64,000 bases of DNA from Pipra filicauda (GCF_003945595.2 NW_024104332.1:868001-932000); one strand, 5' to 3'; positions 1 through 12,660 are shown, counted from the stretch's first letter. Program-made: numbers and translations. Notes: a model not told the origin generated them from the sequence alone.

Positions 1-386
1 TGGGCAATGCTGGGCAGTAGTCAGGAGCCAGGATCCTGGGAGAAGATTGGCAGCGCTACATGAAAATGCTGGGGCCAATTTTAAACTTGATTGTCCAACC
101 AGTAATTTTGCTTTGGCAGTTTAGGGATGAGAACAGCTGCAATGTGGAGAGATTCACAGTAGGTTACCTGAGAAAATGGGCAACAATCAAACACTTATCC
201 TGAGATTGGTTAATGCTGCCAGTATTCAAGATACCCTCTCTCACACAGCTTTCCTTAAGTGCATCCAATATAGCAATCACTAGGGGTGGAGTAGACATAT
301 TTTTAGTTATCTGTGAGTTGTAGCCATACATTTAACTGGTGAAAGCATGGTTATTTTAAACTATTCATCAAAACACACAAGAATTA
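1..386. other. Unique AT-rich sequence, no assigned gene
   Basis: Single-copy sequence upstream of the first CR1 fragment. On the minus strand, positions 285 down to 168 hold an open frame of about 38 codons. It lies between a CTAG acceptor-like site and a CTCAG/GTAACC donor-like site and contains the stretch ILDALKESCVREGILN. I recognise no family, and frames of this length are common by chance, so I make no gene call. Nothing else is visible. Confidence 0.4.
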
Positions 387-660
387 CACAGAATACGATG
401 AGTTAGAAGGGACCCACAAGGATCAGAGTCCAACTCCTGGCCCTGCACAGGACAACCCCAAGAGTCACACCATGTGCCTGAGAGCATCATCCAAACACTT
501 CTTGAGCTCTGTCAGCCTTGGGGCTGTGCCCACTGCCCTGGGGAGCCTGTTCAGTGCCCAACCACCCTCTGGGGGAAGAACCCTGTTCTAATATCCAACC
601 TAAACCTCCCCTGACACAACTTGAGACCATTCCCTTAGGTCCTGTAGCTGCTCACCACAG
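387..660 (-). mobile_element. CR1 LINE 3' fragment, minus orientation
   Basis: A reversed CR1 3' end. Reading the plus strand it opens with CACAGAAT and then GTTAGAAGGGACCCACAAGG. This is followed by the usual run of 'gtccaactcctggccctgcac', 'cctggggagcctgttcagtgcc' and 'ccaacctaaacctcccctg'. The 5' part of the element is missing, which is the common outcome of incomplete reverse transcription. Divergence from the recognisable consensus is high, so the insertion is old. The far boundary near 660 is approximate. It creates a spurious minus-strand frame at 600-791. Confidence 0.88.
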
Positions 661-2674
661 AATTGCTTTACAATGAACACACCCACGGCTGAACAGAACT
701 GGGAGAACTCCAACCAGGGCACCTGGTTGGAGTTATTTAACTGCAAAAACCCTTCAGTGCCATTAAGATTCAGAACAGAGGCCAACTTCAAGATAACGTT
801 AGTACGTACAGGAGCTCGAATTTACCATAAAAAAACAAACTAGAGATTCAGACAACAAACTTCAGTTTACCTCTGAAGTTAATGAGAAGGACAGAACCAA
901 GGTTAGAGAGTGTACTACAGAAACTATTTTCTTCACTCTCATGCATGCAAATATTTTTCTTGGGCAAATAACTATCTGACTTTCAAGTAAACACAGACTA
1001 CCAAAACAAACAGAATTTTTCTAATTGATTAGACTTTCAGATTTTGTACATTTTCCTGCCCCAACAAAACTCACATTAACAAGGCAATATACTATCAAAA
1101 TAGCTATACCAATATTAATAACATGAAAATAAAAAGGAAATTTAACATTCTAAAGTCTTAGAGTTATCTGATCAGTAACTAAATTCTATTATCGTGCTTT
1201 AATTAAGATATTATACACTCAGTTTTCTTGAATGCTCACAATCATAATTACTGCATGGGTGGGTGAACCCTGGAATTACTTTTAATAGAACTTAGCATGT
1301 GTATTAGTTCCCCACAGGCTATAGATATTAATAAAAAAGCCACCTTCCATCAACAGGAAAAGAAAAGTAGAGATAGAAGTTACTGTGACAAAAAAAAGCA
1401 ACCCTGAAGACAGAATTTTAACAGAACTTAAATCTAACTGTTTTTAGTAAGCCCCTTGGGAACATTACTATCACCAACCTTTTCTAATTTAGCTACCAAA
1501 GTGTCTAAACTCCACTTTTGCAACTACTACTCATATGAGAGGCTCAAGTCCTTTGAGCCACTCCTTATGCTTTGAAATACATAATTTTTTCAATTTCTGA
1601 GGAGCTTTACCCACTTACAAGCCGAGACAACTGCATGCCAGTTGGTGCTGCTGGTAAAATATGACATCAGCTTCTTCAACACCTGCAAAGTGAGGGTAAC
1701 AGGATCTTACAGGAATAATTTCAGGAATACTTTATGCCTTTAAGTCTTCTGTTGAAAGAGATGCCAAGAGGAGTAGGTGATTAAACAGCCATTAGTCACA
1801 TTATTACTATTTTCAAGGAAAGCTAGCAAGAATTATAGTACAAAACTCCTCAGTAGTATATGTAATAGACTGCTATCATTATATACATATAGATATAGCA
1901 GTAAGTCAATTATACATCAAGTAGTATATATATTTATACACCTGGGGAAGAACAAAGATGTAAACCGTGTGAGTGAAGGTCTCCCAGCTCGGCCCCAGAC
2001 AAGGAATTCAGCAGCTTCAAAGGCTCAGGAGCAGCAGACATGACCAGAGCTGGCTGCCAGGGGATGCAGGATAAAAACAAAGCAAGTACAAGGCTGTCTT
2101 TCTTTCCTGCATTCCCTCTGGTTTTCAAAGGAACACTCCACTCTGATACCAAAGATGATGTTTTTTAGAAGGCTGTCAGGAATGTGGAGTGTAAGATATG
2201 CAGGCAGGCTCACAGATCTGGCAGAATAAGCCAAAGGTTTCAGTCGTTGACATCTGCATTGTTCTGCCTCCTCTCCTAGTCTTGGTTATGTCAACGCGCT
2301 CAGCGTGTGCTGAGCTGTGACTCCAGCACCTTGCTGCATGTGTCAGACCTTCCCTGGTTACTGCTGCTCTCTGAAAGCACATCTTATTCCCTGGGTCTGT
2401 CTAATAACAGATTTAAGACTTATCCATCACACTTTTACTGTCCTTTAGAGGTTCTTTAGGGAGCTTGGATATTTAACTCTCTGAATCCCAGTTTTAGAAA
2501 TCATGAAGTACAGGTTACTCCTAGATTTATTCCCACATTAAAGACAAACAAATATCTGTATTTAAAACCCTAGTTGTTAAAACATAAAAAGACTTAAAGA
2601 ATATGAAACAACATTGACTTTACACATTGCAGTTGCAAAACATCTCATATGGGACACAGGAACTCTGTAATAGG
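661..2674. other. Unique AT-rich sequence with one exon-like block
   Basis: Mostly featureless AT-rich DNA with short TA-rich stretches around 1880-1940. The only item worth noting is a minus-strand exon-like block at 1619-1682, listed separately. A second, weaker one lies at about 870-923, with CTGTAG before it and AGAG/GTAAAC after it. Short frames at 1777-2382 on both strands overlap each other and show no family resemblance. Confidence 0.4.
1619..1682 (-). other. Unconfirmed exon-like block (64 nt)
   Basis: On the minus strand the block is preceded by a pyrimidine-rich tract ending in TTTGCAG and followed by GTAAGTGGG, a full-consensus donor. Two of three frames stay open; one reads VLKKLMSYFTSSTNWHAVVS and the other EEADVIFYQQHQLACSCLG. 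The second is phase-compatible with frames at 870-923 and 168-285 further down the strand. I recognise no protein. A 64-nt interval open in two frames is weak evidence, and it may be a chance pairing of splice-like sites. Confidence 0.15.
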
Positions 2675-3135
2675 TTCAGTGTCTCCAGTCCAGAGGAGGC
2701 CACCAAGATTATCAGAGGGAATGAGCACCTTTCCTATGAGGAAAGGCTGAGAGGATTGGGATTGGTCAGCCTGGAAAAAAGGAGCCTTTGGGATGACCTA
2801 ACTGGGGCCTTCCAGCACCTAAAGGGAACTTTTACAAGGAAGGTGGAGAGAGCCTGTTTACAAGGGCCTGGAGTGACAGGACAAAAGGGAATCCACTGAC
2901 AGAGGGCAGGGTTATATTGGATAACAGAATGGAATTCTTCCCTGTGAGAGTGGGGAGGCCCTGGCACAGGTTGCCCAGAGAAGCTGTGGCTGCCCCATCC
3001 CTGGAAGTGTTCAAGGCCAGGTTGGACAGGGCTTGGAGCAACCTGGGCTAGTGGAAGGTGTCCCTGCCCTCGCATGGGGGTGGACAAAGATGGTCTTTAA
3101 GGTCCCTTCCCACCCAAATCATGATTATAGGATTT
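2675..3135 (+). mobile_element. CR1 LINE 3' fragment, plus orientation
   Basis: About 460 bp of CR1 in sense orientation. It begins near GTCCAGAGGAGGCCACCAAG and passes through CTATGAGGAAAGGCTGAGAG, GGCACAGGTTGCCCAGAGAA and GGAAGGTGTCCCTGCC. It ends in the family's 3' terminus, 'aaggtcccttcccacccaaatcatgattat'. The sequence is 5'-truncated and any coding part is broken by stops. The minus-strand frames at 2734-3087 are antisense shadows of it. The terminal repeat motif is decayed, so it is not a recent insertion. Confidence 0.93.
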
Positions 3136-4865
3136 ATTCTATCTACTGGGTCACTAACATTTCTCAGGCAGTTAAGCTGAAAATGAATTAGCACCTTCAG
3201 AAAAAATTATGATTGCATGAATATGACCAATTACTTGGCAAGAATAACTTTTGGGCTTCAATATTCAATGACAATCCTAAAACCCTGCACCATCTCACTT
3301 CATTTAGCTAATTGTAAGTGGATTTGTTGTTTTCAAACTTTAGGGAGCATCACATTCTCCTGCAAAAGTTCTGAGGACACAGCCAACCAGCAAGAAGGAT
3401 GCTCCAGAATACTTCAGACAAGGATGTTAGAGGAAAAGCCCAAAGATGCAGTTTTCCAAGTGTACCAAATGTTTCTGCCCAGAAGCTTCCTCTAAAACAG
3501 AAGAATAGCCCTCTTAAGAGAGCAGCATAAGGGCTGTTTCCTAAAACATGCTGTTGTCTAAACAACCATAATTATGAGCCCTCTCTCTCCTCCATCCCTG
3601 TTCCATTCTGTCTGCCAGATAAGGATCATCTTTACTTGTTTATCCAGTATTCTTTCTTCTGTAGTTAAATAGTAGATAAAGCAAAAATATCATTATAATT
3701 CCTAGATTGGAAATAGATCTGCAAACTCATCTTCTGATTCTTCCACATTTTTAACTGAAGAATCATTCATCAATTGCTTTCTTTCAAATGCTCTTTCCTG
3801 ATAGAAGACCAAAAAAGGGGAAGAGGAGGAGGAGTGCTTTTCTTCTCCTTCTCTTCTGCTAATGCAGCAATTTTGTAAGATATTAACTTAATTTAGCACA
3901 AGACAACAAGAGCAGCCATTTGGTTCTTTACCTGCCCATGGTCAAGGGAGTATTTCACTGTTGGACTCACAGGGCTCGGTGTGTCCCTCAGAATTCTGCC
4001 CTGGTTGCAGTGTCTACACTTGCTATTGCCTCACCTCCAATAACTCCCCACGCAAAAAAGACTTAAGTTCTAGGCTGCACAGACCTCCTGGAGTCAGGAA
4101 AAGACCTGGCTGATTTGGAGGAGGTGCCCCCACTCCAGCCAAATGGTTCATTTCGAAACACTCCATTTGTGCTGAACTTCTGTGCTCAGCTTAGGCTGGA
4201 TTTTTTCCCAAGTCAGAAAGGTCAGCTTTGACACACTCTGTAGGAAATGTTTGAATGTTTGACACAGAAATACTTCTAAATGCAATAATAAAAAGTTCAA
4301 AAGCAGCAAACCAAGATGAACTATGTAGTCTGGTTTCAAATGAAACATTTATTTACTTAAAGCCACTTTTTCCCCCTCTTTCTTCCTTATCTGAAGAACA
4401 TGGCAATATTGATTATGGGCAACCAAAACAAGTTTTTCTGGACTTTATTTCAACCACAAAACTCAATAGAAAATTTGCAAAATCCTATTCAGAGGACAAT
4501 CAGGTGGTGATACCAGTCAAGGATCTAACGTGTAAGTAAAGCTAGTTACAGGGGAAGCTGACTGACAGATAAACAGAATTAGAACTGAACTAAACTAAAC
4601 TCAGCTCAGCTTTTGTGTTGGCAATACTTCTAAATCTGCACCACCTCTTCACACGAGGTCTCTCAAAAGAAACCTCCAAATTCAATTTGTGTTTCTCTTA
4701 TTTGTAAAAGACCAAAAAAGAGACTTTTCCCCTTACCTGTGATCCATTCAAGGAGAATGTTGTTCTTTGCTTTACTGAAATAAAGGAAGCAGGCTCAAAG
4801 CACCGCTTGTTGCTTGCAGGATAGTAACAATTCCCTCATCTAGAGTATTATGTTCTTAGAGAAAC
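3136..4865. other. Unique sequence with purine/pyrimidine tracts and exon-like blocks
   Basis: No gene is assigned. A purine tract (about 3810-3833) is followed directly by a pyrimidine tract (about 3836-3858). An exon-like block on the plus strand (4397-4531) is listed separately. A 38-nt block on the minus strand at 4737-4774 lies between CCTTTATTTCAG and GTAAGG and reads KAKNNILLEWIT in one frame. Because the two candidates sit on opposite strands within 400 bp, at most one is likely to be meaningful. Confidence 0.4.
4397..4531 (+). other. Unconfirmed exon-like block on the plus strand (135 nt)
   Basis: The block is preceded by a long pyrimidine tract (about 4362-4392) ending in CTGAAG and followed by GTAAGT. 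One frame is open throughout and includes GNIDYGQPKQVFLDFISTTK and then SYSEDNQVVIPVKDL. I recognise no family. It is as convincing by eye as most minus-strand candidates in this window, so it serves as a caution about them. The acceptor uses AAG and not the preferred CAG or TAG. Confidence 0.15.
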
Positions 4866-5438
4866 AGATGCATCAAAAGCAGTGTGAACAACAGGTTGAG
4901 GGAGGGGATTCTCCTCCTCTACTCCACTCTCGTGAGGCCCCACCTGCAGTGCTGCCTCCAGCTCCAGGGCACCAACATCAGAAGGATTTGGAGCTGCTGG
5001 AGTGAGTCCAGAGGAGGCCAGGGAGATGCTCCAAGGTCTGGAGCCCCTCTGCTCTGGAAACAGGCTGGGAGAGCTGGGGGTGTTCAGCTTGGAGAAGAGA
5101 AGGCTCTGTGGAGACCTCAGAGTCCCTTCCAGTGCCTAAAGAGGGTCCAAGAGAGCTGGAGAGGGATTTTGGACAAGGGGGAATGGTTTCACATTGCCAG
5201 AGGGCAGGGTTAGGTGGGACAGTGGTAAGAAATTGTTGGCTGGGAGAGTGGTGAGGCCCTGGCACAGGTTGCCCACAGAAGCTGTGGCTGCCCCAACCCT
5301 GGAAGTGTCCAAGGACAGGATGGACAGGGCTTGGAGCAGCCTGGGATAGTGGGAGGTGTCCCTGCTCATGGCAGGGGGTGGCACTTGGGGGTGGTCTTTG
5401 GGGTTCCTTCCAGCCCAAACCATTACCTGATTCTATGT
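4866..5438 (+). mobile_element. CR1 LINE 3' fragment with ORF2 C-terminal remnant
   Basis: About 570 bp, the longest sense copy. Its 5' part still encodes the end of the CR1 ORF2 protein: the + frame from 4884 reads LLYSTLVRPHLQCCLQL, which matches the conserved 'LVRPHLEYC' region after the reverse-transcriptase domain in this family. The rest carries the standard subterminal sequence, 'gtccagaggaggcc', 'ggcacaggttgccc' and 'gtccctgctcatggcaggggg', and closes with CCCAAACCATTACCTGATTC. Frameshifts and stops make it non-functional. The 175-residue minus frame over 4978-5505 is only its antisense. Confidence 0.95.
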
Positions 5439-8400
5439 CCTTACAGTTCTGTAACAGGTAGCTAATAAGATGAAAGTTATTAAGAAAAGCCTGTAAGTCA
5501 AACATATTTTTTCATAGGAACTGCAAATCTAGTTGAGAATTACACAGAGCAAAAATAAATCCCTAAGTCTCCCTCACTTTCCCAGTAGAGTCCATACTCC
5601 ACATTTTTTGCTGTTCCTTGTGAGTTCTGTAACACCGGTCCCCACTTAACTTCTCCTGTACCCCGTTACAAGAGCCTTGCAATCTTCAGTACTGTTTTGT
5701 TAAATGCAGATTGGTTTACATGTGGGTAATTTATCATTTAATTACTCAGTAATAATTGGAAAAAGATCAAATGATTGCTCCCTTTATAGATCAGATAATT
5801 AATGGTTATTTCTATGGTAATTTGTCAAGGCACAGCTGGAAGAATCAGACAACTATTCAGCTAAAGTGCACATAATCATTTTACCATTAACATAATCTGA
5901 GTGATACAACTATTTTTTCAATTATACACAGCCCTTCTCCCCTCTCCAGCTACAAGGACCACAGTGAGTACATGTTTTTTTAAGCTGTCCCGGCAGACAC
6001 CTGGAGGTGCAGTTTAGCAAGATACAAAATAAGTAAAACTAATCCTGTAATAGTGATATGTCATTACATTTGAAAACTGAAACTGCAGCTCCGCAAGCGC
6101 CAGAAAGGGAAGGGCAGACGGCAGAACTGTTGAGCTGAGCTGGCTCCAGTGCACCTCAGACTGCAAGCTGGGATCAGCAGTGGGAGGGTTTGTCTTCTAC
6201 TACATGAAGGTCTCAATAAATAAAGCTTTCTGACTATTCATGTTTGTAACAAATGCATTAGGCACAAAGTTACATTCTACGAGTTCTTCCCTTGGTTCAT
6301 TTTATCTTCATTTTTTTTTAGTTTTCAACTGCACCGTCTTACTTGGCAGAAGAGATTTAAAAAGAGAGGTACATTCGTTTTCTCTCCTGTGCCAAAGACA
6401 AATGTATTCAAACAACCTTCAGGTAAAAAAAAAAAAAGAAAAAAGAAAAAGACAATACCAGAATCCTGAAAGCTACAAACACAAACTGAATGCATGATTC
6501 CAATGTAGTCACGCAGCCCCAGTAAAACTGAGCTCAGCTCTGCCCAGGCCACAGCCACCCAGGTTAAAAACATACTGTCAAATCTACTGTGGCACTTCTC
6601 TGTTTAACACAGGGCTTTTATACACATATGCTCAACTAACTCTGAAACTACTTTCTAAAAAGCTGAAGACTGTAATTCATGTTTCTCATGTTACAATATT
6701 TACATTATGAACAAAGGAGGAAAAAAGCTGCATATCCAAATGAAGTTTTACAGTGGGGAATTTACAGCACCAAACCTGGGACTTTGCACTTGCAGAGGTT
6801 CCAGTACAGTCCTGCAAAAGATGAGCCTTTGGACTCTCCTGAAACAACAGGTGAGGTGTGAAGTGTGAGCATGAGATGAGTTCATGCTCCACCTAAATAT
6901 ACTATGTAAAACTTTTTACTACTGTAAGCATTGAGATGCAGAACTCACCAAGAATTTCATCTTCTTTAACTGCATTTCAGTAATAAATTTCTCTTCTACC
7001 TTTGTCTCTTTTTCAGTCAGGTCTCTTTACTAAGAAGCACGCAACAAATGTGATGAAGAGTTTGTGTGTGGAAATTGGACGAAGTACAAGAAAAATCTGG
7101 GTAAAACAATACATTGCTTTTTCACTTTTACAGAGACACAGATAAATAGTTGTAATTTGATCTTCGAAATGAGTATCCCATTTTTTAAAAAAGGAAGAGT
7201 TATAATAATGCAATTTTTTTCTGGGTTGAAAACACTTCATACTGGCACAATATTAGTACAAATCTGGCATCAATATCTTAAATCCATATATGCTCCTACA
7301 CTGGTGTCTTTTTATAATACTATTACTTAGGAATACAATAGGCCACTTGTACTTCTGAAGTGAGCAAAAAAACCACAACTGTGTAGCAAAAAATACCAAG
7401 TTAAAAAACAAATCCCCTCACATTATGCAATTCCTTAGGCCCTTCGTGTGTGAAGGAATTTTATCAAATACACTGCTTTTCCATGCACACTATATAAGAA
7501 ACTTATACATAATTTCATATATTTTGAGGTTTTTATATATATAAAACTCAGAATCTGCTAGTCAGAGAAATTTCAGAGAAACTGCACGAGAGAAGACCAA
7601 TACTGGGTTGTACAAGTAATTCATCTTGTAAAACAAAAAAAGATCATCCTAAGAATGATTTTTTTCTTCCTTCCTTGATCCCCAGCTCTATAAATTCTCA
7701 TTCAGAGTGGAGTATGGCCCATTAAAAGAAACAAGGCTGAGGGGAAAACCTGTTTAACAGATCTGTGTTCACTCTAGAATAATGCAAGAGCTGGAAAAGA
7801 AAAAGCAAATCTATTAACTACAACTTAAAATAGCACTAACCTTGGTCCTGTCTGACTGGAAAACAGCAACTCCAAATAGTAGTACAAATAATACCTGCCA
7901 TGGCAGTTAAGGCAGGGAAAGGAGCTGGGCCTTGTTAAAACTTGATGTGATCTTTAAAGCATACAAAGCTTTAAAATAATTTCTGCAGGAAACAATAATC
8001 AAAATACAGAAGCGTTTGAAGAAACCCCACCAGTTTTACTGAGCATCCTGTTCTGAACTAGTTCAGCAAGGTAGGCAGCACTGAAGGCAAAGTTTTAGTT
8101 TAAGATCAAAGATCAGCTGAGGGGACAGGCAGTACCCAGAACTTCCATGGGCAGCCTTCAAACACTGGTGTCTGGTTGAAGGTCATAAGGACATGAGAGG
8201 GCCCTGGCAAACTGGAGTAACGAGCTGGATCTCACTGGGAATCAAAGCAAGAGAAATAGGATGTGGTTCAACACCAAAAGTCAAGAGATTATGCAACTGC
8301 TAAGTTCTGGAGATGCAAACAGCTGGCAGTGAGTAACATTTTGCATGAAGACAACTGCTTCATGTGGCCATGGGAAAGGCTGCCACAGTCTGTGGCCACA

Positions 8401-8593
8401 CTTTCATGAGCAGCTTAATCAAAGCCAAGGTTTGTCTTTATCTGTTTTCAACTTTCACGACCCCCATTTTCCCCTCACCAGCTCCAGGACACACATTCCT
8501 GCCTCTCCCCTCCCCACAGGTGTCTCAGGTCCAGCTATGACTCAATTCAACTCATTGGTGCAGTGGCTTTTTCCGGTTTTTTTGGTAACATGC
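5439..8593. other. Unique AT-rich sequence; possible conserved block near 5700-5910
   Basis: No gene is assigned. Positions 5700-5910 hold clustered TAAT/ATTA cores and look like a regulatory element (see findings). A poly-A/purine run lies at about 6426-6452. A 'tatatata' run lies near 7535-7545. On the minus strand around 6949-7030 an open frame RDLTEKETKVEEKF lies upstream of a good GTGAGT donor. An in-frame TAA just inside the only strong acceptor makes it a poor exon. Confidence 0.4.
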
Positions 8594-8793
8594 CACAGAA
8601 TCCCATACCACTAGAGGCTGGACAGGAACTTCTAGAGGTCATCTGACCAACCCCCCTGCTCCAGCAGGGCCAGCTGCCCAGGATATCTCCAGGTGGCTTT
8701 TGAAAAATCCCTAAGGATGGAGACTACCCAATCTCCATGGGCAACTAAGCACTGGTCACACTCACAATGAAAAAAGATTTCCTTATGTGTTTA
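8594..8793 (-). mobile_element. CR1 LINE 3' fragment, minus orientation
   Basis: About 200 bp. The plus strand opens with CACAGAATCCCATACCAC and continues through 'ggtcatctgaccaaccccc', CTGCTCCAGCAGGGCCAG and 'ggtcacactcacaatgaa'. These are the reverse complement of the CR1 terminal region seen in better preserved copies here at 46778 and 36978. It is truncated and diverged, and the far end is approximate. Confidence 0.88.
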
Positions 8794-11700
8794 TCACTCA
8801 TGTCAAACAGTCCCACACAAACAGGATCAGTGGAAGGTAAGCAGAGGGAGAGAAGTAGGACCTGCCTCTCTCAGCAGCAGAGAGCTACTAAATTGTCTCA
8901 TGTCACCTGGAAAATAAGAGAGGGGAAAGTATCCCTTTATGGCATCAAAATCTCTTAGAAGGTATATAAAATACTAATTAAATAAGTTTGAGAAGGAGGA
9001 ACCCAAACTGGACAAAGTGCAAAGAAAAAAAAACGGTAAAATGCACTATGAAATGGATAGCTGAAGTTACAAGAGGAGACTGACTTATTTAGCTTGATAA
9101 ATCAAAGACTATAGGAAACATGAATGCTTACAGTATTATTTAGATTAAATTATAAAAGCAAGACAGCAACACAGTAAAAAATAATAGGTATCTCTCACAA
9201 TTAAACCTGAAATCTGAAAGATTAATCAATAATGGGCATGAAAGGTTTTTACAAATCACTTAGATTAAAAATTAAAAACACAAACCCCTGTTTTTAGAAA
9301 AAAATTGAGTGCTCAGATGCAACATAAAGGTACCAAACCCTGTGGCCTGTACTGATACTGGAACCCAACATGAACACCTCTTCTGCGTTCCTGAACTCAC
9401 AGCACACTCTGCTAATAAAACAAGTGCAAAGCTGTACAAAATTGATAAAATTTCAAAGAGAACATGAGCTAACTCATAGATCTTTGCAACAGACACTTTC
9501 CAGGGACTGGTAAAATTTGCAGAATATATTATAAAAGTTCCTACTATCTATTTGTTCTCTATAGACAAAGATCTGAACAACCTGCTCATGACCTCAACAG
9601 TTTAGGGAAGTTTCCCCCTTCTCTTCCTGCTTTTTTTTTTTGTTTTATTTCCTTTCTCTCCCTGCACTTTTACTCACCACACCAGAGCATTTGGAATGTG
9701 ATTACCATTCCACAGTGAAGGCTGCAGTCCTGAATGCCTGCAAACCTTCAGGGAAACACTCAGTGAGATCCATTGCTCTTCCTCTCCTTGCTGAACGTGT
9801 TCTCTGTGCACTCTGGGCAGGTGAGATCAGATACCCCTTCCACAAAACTCAGCATCCAGCTACCAAGAAGAACAGGGACTGGAGCCCAGGCTTCCCTCCA
9901 ACATGTTCACCTTCTCTCAAGATAACAGCAGTTGCAGGAAAAGCAGCAAGGGAAAATGTGGAGCTCTGAAGAAGGTTCTTTTCATAAAGAGTTGGATTTT
10001 CTTCCAGGTTGTGAACTTCTTTTGTAAATGGGTGTATTCTGCAGTAGAACTGCAGACCTGGTGTGCTATAAAACATGTTAAATTCTTTGGTGAACAGAGA
10101 TATACAAATATAAAACTTTTCCATCAGCAAGGTAGGTCCGTACGTTGTTGGCATTTTCGGTTGAAGCCATAAGGTTTAGGAGAGAGAAGCAGGAATGTAG
10201 AAACATTGAAGATTCACCAATATCATGTCCAAAAAAACCTTAACTAGCAGACATGGAAATAACTCCATAGCATGTCCTAAAATTTTCTAAATAAAAAAAT
10301 ATTTACACAAGTAACACTGAATCCAAGTTCATTTTATACACTATCACTGAATACAAAGAAATTTATTCTTTTTGTAAGAATAAATTGCCTTCAGCAATTG
10401 CTGAGCAATACTAGAGAGCTCACTCTTCACAAGTGTATACCCAACTAACTCTTTAGAAGACATTTAAGCATTATATGATACGCAGTAACAAGATTATTTT
10501 TCCAAGGGAAACTTCTCAATTTTCATTTAGCTTGCAAATCCCCTTCCTTTTTTAATAAAAGTAGGAGCCAACAAATCAAGAAATTTAGCACTCACTTGCA
10601 AACTTCTTTAGTGGTTTCTTTCATCATAAAAGGAGAGTGAAATAGCAGTGTTCACACATTAAATTTGGGGGGGGTAGAGATTTGAACCACATTTCCACAA
10701 ATCCTCAAGACGCTTTTAACAACACAGCCAAGGCATTCATAAGAGCACTCTCATCAAGGACAGCAGCCAGAAAATGGACTTCCCAGGCTGGGCAAGCAGA
10801 ACTGATGCATCACGTGAGCCCTGTTTAATCCTGAGTCTCTGGGAGCTGGGACACTCACCAGCTGAAGCAGTGCCTGGCTGAGGATGCAGTTTTGCACGGC
10901 TGGCTTTCACCTCCTTGCCTCATAATCTGTATGAAACAGGAAGTCCTGTCTCACAAGAACCTCAAGAAAACCTGACTCCATCCTTTTGGCAACACCCCGA
11001 GGGAGGTTAGGTTCAACACACAGCATGTGGATCTGCCTGCTGAGACACAACTGGAATCCTTTTGGAAGGTAAAAGTGGATCTATCACAGAATTTATGGAT
11101 GATGTGATAAACTGGTCAACACAAAATTTTCATCTCAGACACCTCCTCCTCCCAAAGCTAAAAATAATAATGATTACACATCATTCAAGTGAAACTTTTC
11201 TCAAACTGTGGCAGCTTGACAAGAAACGAGCATTTTCCATTCCACAAAGAATGGCTGGATACCTCACTCCCAGTTACTGAAAACATGCCTTCATGAAAAT
11301 ATTAAATAGTTCTTTGGATCCATTTAAATTCCTGATCGATTTTTCTTGTATCATTTTTGGTAAGCTGTAAAAGCTTATCTCTTTGTCCATGTGTGAACTT
11401 GCTGAAAGTGCCACAGAATGGACACTGACTGACCTCTGCAGTAAGACCTCCACTTCCAGTAATCTTTTTCAAAACCTTAGTCAGGAGTGGCTAATTCTGT
11501 GGGACTCAATACACAACTGCAAAAAACATCATTTTTCTGAATCTGAAGCAAAACTATCACCTGGGAACACCATCTGTGGAGCCAGTTAGCTGACAAATTT
11601 CTTTTTCATTATAATAACCCATCATTAAACCAGAGATGGAATATTTAATATAGTACTTTGTATCCAAAATGCAGAGCTAACCAGATGCCCCCTCATCCTG

Positions 11701-12448
11701 CTTAAGTTAAATACCCATTTTTCTCCTAACTAAATCATAGCAACAAACTTGAAGATTGTCAAAGGTTTATCTTTTTCAAACTAACTGAAAGAATCAGAGG
11801 CTGAATCCTAATAAAATATTTGCTCCTTTATTTCCACTTGCAGGATAACTTCTACTTAACTTAAAGATGTTCTTGCAGATACCTTAAGGGCTTCATCCAC
11901 ACAGTACTTACAAAGCAAAAAAATAAGATGAACATCCCTCATTTTCTCTTCTTCCAAAAGAGAATTGCAGTTTAGGAATTTTAGGGAGACCGCTTCCCTT
12001 TAAAGTATTTTGTGAATCCTATTTCTAGACACTGAAAGATTTCTTAGTTTATTTATTTCACAAGTCTGAGAACTCAGGAAGATTACCAAGTTCATTAAGC
12101 TCACGTACTTCCCATGTATTAATTAGGTTTTCCGCTTGGTTTGAGGATTTAAAACATGAGCATGTTCCACAGCAAAAACACAGTGTCAAATTAGTATGTT
12201 TAAGGCTTGCAGTCAGTACCAATTACAGTACAGGAGAATTAACAACATCTTTATTAATATATTAATGTAATCTGATGCATTAATGCATTTTGATGGAAAA
12301 CTATCAAAGGCCTGAACTGAACTCATGTAGTTTTCAAATACAGCCTCCAGCTCACTTTGAAATTTGAATAAAGATCTCGCAGGAGGCTTCCTGGACTGAT
12401 AAGTAATAATTTCTTATTTTATGGTCAAGTTCAGGGGGATCTTTGGTT
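8794..12448. other. Unique AT-rich sequence, nothing assigned
   Basis: There is a poly-T run near 9630-9641 and a G8 run at 10667-10674. Minor exon-like intervals can be drawn on the minus strand at 10859-10926, which lies between CATACAG and GTGAGTG. A minus frame KFTHGQRDKLLQLTKNDTR begins after CACTTTCAG at 11401 and runs to a stop at 11302. Neither resembles a known family, and I treat both as unsupported. Confidence 0.4.
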
Positions 12449-12660
12449 CACAGAATGACACCATAACTGAGGTCAGAAGGGCACCCTGGAGATCATCCAG
12501 CCCAAGCCTCTGCTCACAGCGGGGTCATACAGAACAGGATGCTCAGGACCACTGCCAGTCACGTGCTGCCTATCTCCACAGTCCGTGGGAACTCTGCAGC
12601 CTCTTTGGGCAAACTGCCCCGGTGCTTGACCACCTCAACAGGAAAAGGTTTGTTCCAAGG
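12449..12660 (-). mobile_element. CR1 LINE 3' fragment, minus orientation
   Basis: Reversed CR1 terminus opening CACAGAATGACACCATAAC, then 'gatcatccagcccaagcctctgctcacagc', 'ctttgggcaaactgcccc' and 'gcttgaccacc'. It is strongly diverged and truncated. A 186-residue plus frame at 12421-12981 starts in this antisense copy and runs on into unrelated AT-rich DNA, so that frame is not a gene. Confidence 0.82.

Noticed and set aside
4978..5505. 175-residue minus-strand open frame
   Set aside because: It is the antisense of the CR1 copy at 4866-5438; the proline- and serine-rich content follows from CR1 composition.
5938..5973. Plus-strand pyrimidine tract and CAG followed 14 nt later by GTGAGT
   Set aside because: A 14-nt exon with nothing coherent upstream or downstream on that strand; treated as chance.
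6949..7030. Minus-strand frame RDLTEKETKVEEKF before a GTGAGT donor
   Set aside because: The good acceptor would include an in-frame TAA, and no alternative acceptor with a pyrimidine tract exists.
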